Below the pieces are notes generated by a model. It saw only the letters and a program-made list of their open reading frames with translations. It searched no databases and was not told the DNA's origin. Shown here in pieces: positions 60,125 through 64,000 of a stretch of DNA of 64,000 nt. This DNA comes from Cymodocea nodosa. Lineage: Eukaryota > Streptophyta > Magnoliopsida > Alismatales > Cymodoceaceae. The number at the start of each line of letters is the position of its first letter. Within the stretch, counting starts at the first letter, position 1. Both the position numbers and the translations under genes were made by a program. The DNA lies in assembly GCA_036874045.1 (NCBI GenBank), contig CM072343.1, positions 4,980,001-5,044,000 on the forward strand. Reading direction: 5' to 3'.

Positions 60125-62603
60125 TGTTTGGTTACCCAGCACGACACCAGAAAACTTGTTTGGATCTCTAGCAACGCACTAGAAAAACTTGAATTTGTTA
60201 ACTTCTGTTTTTACTTAGTTAATTTATCTTTATGCCTATTCCTTTTTTTAGAAGCAAATAAACAACCTTTCACACAAATTAGATTTTAATTCCAATTTGT
60301 ATTTTAACTGCAAGTGCACAGTGTCTATTGTATTAGTGTGCAAGTACAGGTCGATCCTACAGAGAATTGTTTAAGAATTGAGAACTGTTCCGTTTGTTAA
60401 CAATCAAATTAATATCTTCAATAAGCCCTCTGTTGAGTTACAGTTAACTCAACGGACAAAGTTCGTTGAGTTATGGTTAACTCAACGGACTAACCTCATG
60501 GACTTATATTAACTCTACGAGCCTACCTTTTCTTTTTAATACTGCTATTTACAAAGGAATTCGGCCAACCATTAGGCGGTTCCATAGATTGTAAATAACA
60601 TCAATTAAGCTCTTTAATGTTAGTAAACACTGGATTTATCATTAAGCAATACTAATATTTAGATAATTCAAACAGTAACCATTAAAATCTTTAAGTTTTT
60701 TGAATGAACCAATTTCAGTAAACTATAAAACTAAAACAAACATAAAACAATCACAACACTGACAAAGATAACATTAATCACGATACAACACAAACAATAC
60801 AACACTCAAATACAAAATACAAACATAGATAAATTGTTTTTGGTATTTTTGTTTTAATATGAATATGGAAATGGGCGAAAGGTGAAATGTAAAGTAATCT
60901 CAATCGATAGTAAATACTTCCGTCACTACATGCGATGCGATTACACCACTGAAAATTAAACCACTTACAATTCTGTCTCCTCTCCCTATAGAATCGCGAG
61001 TCCAGAATTGCAAGATGATCTCCTCTTCAGCATACAGGCATCAACCTGAAACCAAGGCTAGAAGCTTTACGATCTCTTGAAATATGAGTTGGTGCTTGGT
61101 GAAAATGGCTTCCCTTCCCGCGACACGATCACTCCTCATAGTGGTTGTCAGGTACTGTGTTTGGCTCGGAATCGACTCGACATCAGGAAAGTATTCTCAC
61201 AGACCTTTGATGGTTGGTGATTATGGTGGTGGTAATGATTGTTGGTATGGTACTACAGAGAATTGCCGATACTATCTGTAGAAAGCTCAGTGCACCTCCT
61301 CATCTATACACACTGGTGATACCCATCGATCACACACACTTTACTTCTTTTTCTTCTTTTCTTTTATATTTCTTTAGTGGTAACTGCTTCTGCTTGAATG
61401 ATCGGTTGGATTTCCTTCATTCATATCAACGGCGATGATTTCTTCTCCTTGCGCGATACGTGCGATCGTGGTTTTTCCTTCCAACTGTCCTATTTTTGCA
61501 ATCACTACAGTGGCATATTAGAAAATAAATAGTCCATGGAGTTATAGATAACTCAACAGACTTGCTTCGTTGATTTAACTATAAAACACATGTATAAATT
61601 TAACTATTCGATGCTTAGGTGCATTTCGGATACTTACAAACTTAACTATCCCATGCCCAGATGCATTTCGGATAGTTATAGATAACTCACTGATATATAA
61701 CTTAAGTAAGTCTACCAGATCTCGACACGTGTCAGCAGCAGTTTAATAATAAAAGAAACATTTCGGAGAGTTACAGGTCTAACTATCTAATGCCTAGTTG
61801 CAATTTCAGATAGTTAGAGATAGCTTACCGAAATTCCACTTAAATCACTTTTCCAGAACATGGCACGTGTCCACAGCAATTTTATAAATAAAAGGAGATT
61901 TTGGAGAGTTACACATATAACTATCTGATGCCCAGCTACAATTTTGGATAGTTATAGATAACTCACCGAAAATTCACTTAAGTCATGCATTATGGTTTCG
62001 ACACGTGTACTTCAGGAAATAATAAAATATTCTTTTAAAACATAACTGTTCAGTAATTTAAACATAACTATCTGATACATGTTCGGTATGTTAAACATAA
62101 CTGTCTGAAATATGTTCGATATGTTAAACATAACTGTCCGAAATATCAGAAAATTCGGATACTTAAGAATTTCACAGCCTGCAACTTACTGACAGTTCAA
62201 AAATATACTAAATTAACATTAATTCTCCAAAATTAAGCAGATTCTTTAATTAAAGCTTATAACAGTGCAATTATAATATAATGGTTTAATTCTCATATGA
62301 TAAGCTAAATATTATGCAATTAACCATCATTTAACCGTTAATAATATGCACTTTTTATTCTAAACACTTCCCCCATACCTAAATTTTCCTAGTCCCTTAG
62401 CAAACTAAGATCTCATTAATGGGTCTTTCTAAAAGTGCTATAACTAATTCTTCCCCCCTTTTTTTTCTCTATTCAGCATAAGAACTAGTATTATTATATA
62501 GATATTCTGTATGTTTCAGTAATATTGTTTTCTCCTCTTCAACCTACAAATATACTTAGAATATATGCAAATTACATACAAAGTATATCATCATCACATA
62601 GGT
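60125..62603 (-). mobile_element. 3' end of another Athila-like gypsy element, minus strand
   Basis: LTR 60125-62366 (TGTTTGGTTACC to TTCTAAACA), then the CTTCCCCCATACC purine-tract complement and about 240 bases of 3' non-coding region, which is cut at 62604 by a copia LTR. It contains the antisense frame 61084-61281 and a dense CGnnnAGTTA region at 61600-62170. Confidence 0.85.
61084..61281 (+). other. Antisense open frame inside gypsy LTR (copy 7)
   Basis: 65 codons; MSWCLVKMASLPATRSLLI with YCVWLGIDSTSGK and HRPLMVGDYGG. Antisense to the LTR. Function unknown. Confidence 0.35.
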
Positions 62604-64000
62604 TGTAGGATCGTCTGTATCACAAGAGGGGGGGTGAATTGTGTCTTTAGTATTTAATTACTAGCAGATAAAATAAGAGCACAAAACACTCGTAAATGAA
62701 ATTCTATTCTTTTATTTCAAGACAGAATTTACAATATCTTTTCAGCTCAGTTCCCTTCTTGACGGTTTTGATACAGTAATGTTCGATATACAATTCAAAT
62801 AGGAAAACAAAGCTCTTATTCAAAACTAATTTTGAATTGTATATAACTTGATCTTTATGCACACTTCTTTCTTTCTCTTTGCTTAGCTTCTGTATCTCTT
62901 CTTCTCTAGTTGTCGAATTTTTAGACTTCTTACGTTTGCAGCTCCTTTTCTGAAATTGCTTGGAATTTCAAACTTCTTCTGATGTTGGAGAATTTTTCAG
63001 AATATGAATATTCAAACTTAACTTTTTAGTTAGGGATCAGGATTGAATATTCAGACTTGGTTTTTGAGATTGGGATCCTATGTTGTAATGTAGCTCGTAC
63101 TCTCTATTAGTAGTTGAACTCTGTTGTCTTTCACCTTCAACATGTTCATCCACTTGATCCACAATCCATAATCCATAATCCACGTACTAATTTTCTCTTT
63201 AATCCAAATTACTTTTTATTTTAATTTCCACTTTCTCCACTAACATTTTGAATTTTCACGATCTCCACTTCGTAGATTCACCGAAATTTTATCTTCCTGG
63301 AGTCTTGTAGAATATCTTCTAAGTCTTCGATTTAGTTGAACATTTATCCTTTAAGTCCTATAAAAACTCGAACACTTATCTTTTAACTCTTCGAGTTTTT
63401 GCACCTGCAAAACACGTGACTAAACAAAGAAACTTATCTGTTCGTTAGTCCTTTTATAAAACTCGAATAGTTATCTATCCATGTGTATAAAAACTCGAAC
63501 AGTTATCTAACTATTCAATTTTTCATTATCGAATGCACATGGAAAACATGTGACAACTTAAAACATTAAGAACACACATGCAGATAACCTTACCTATACC
63601 AATTTTTAACATAAAGTATTCGACAAAAATGAAACGTTAACTATCTGAAAGTTTAACTATCCGAAAGTTTAACTATTTCAAATCTAACTCTTCGGAAATC
63701 TTTAATTTATCCGACATAAAAATAAAACTTTTTGATAATCTGTTAACTATTATACTTAGAGAAATATACTTAGAGAATATTATGTAGACTTATTTAAATA
63801 CGATAATAAAGCATATATCATCAAAATTAAATACTTAACAATCTCCCCCTTTTTGATGATGTCAAAACCTAATAAGTCACATAATTTATATCTCCCCCCT
63901 TTTGGCATTATAAAAAAGTAAACAAACTATTTTCTTCCCCTTTAGAAAGTTAAGCAAGTTAAATGTAAGGAAGGAAATCTTACTAAGTATATATTAATCA
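62604..64000 (-). mobile_element. 3' end of a Ty1/copia element, minus strand, running off the window
   Basis: LTR 62604-63840 (1237 bp; edges TGTAGGATCG and AATACTTAACA), followed by the purine-tract complement ATCTCCCCCTTTTTGATGATG at 63841-63861 and about 140 bases of internal 3' non-coding DNA with a second CTCCCCCCTTTTGGCATTA motif near 63893. Same LTR family as 1-957. It is inserted into the 3' region of the gypsy element at 60125. Confidence 0.85.

Overview
This is plant nuclear DNA: about 90% nested LTR-retrotransposon sequence with one small island of host genes. The elements show plant-specific lineages: Athila-like Ty3/gypsy with a tRNA-Asp type primer site, and SIRE/Maximus-like Ty1/copia with an initiator-Met primer site. 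The two host loci (32.6-37.0 kb) are very GC-rich at third codon positions against an AT-rich background. That contrast is typical of monocots, so a monocot with a repeat-rich genome is the best guess; the species cannot be named from the sequence.

Layout. 1-957 is the 3' part of a copia LTR. 958-2735 is a decayed hAT DNA transposon. 2735-4315 holds a copia gag fragment and an LTR sliver. 4316-31760 is one SIRE-like copia element. Its left LTR was hit twice by gypsy DNA: a solo LTR (4847-6982, target duplication CTATG) and a 15.6 kb Athila-like element on the minus strand (7817-23402, target duplication TGCTC). 31761-37313 is the host island: a broken L-gulonolactone oxidase gene (3 recognisable exons, minus strand) and an intact intronless ARM-repeat protein gene (minus strand). 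38344-46917 is a plus-strand relative of the Athila-like element. 46918-52667 is a minus-strand SIRE-like copia piece carrying a solo LTR of another family (48466-50549, target duplication ACTAG). 52668-56678 and 60125-62603 are minus-strand pieces of the same Athila-like family. Between them lies a copia-type LTR (56933 on) that carries a third solo LTR (57663-59851, target duplication ATACT). 62604-64000 is the 3' end of a minus-strand copia element that runs off the window.

The most unusual content is inside the repeats. (1) The Athila-like family carries a full-length F-box-type reading frame between its coding region and 3' LTR; three copies of all or part of it are present, so a host F-box gene appears to have been captured. 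(2) Every LTR copy of this family contains the same antisense open frame of about 60-150 codons. (3) Short palindromic pairs built on CGnnnAGTTA fill the LTRs of several unrelated families but not the host genes. (4) A short 3' block and an accessory reading frame are shared between gypsy and copia elements, suggesting exchange between superfamilies.

All retroelements here look broken; they are described as fossils. No tRNA, rRNA, CRISPR array or bacterial-type operon was seen.
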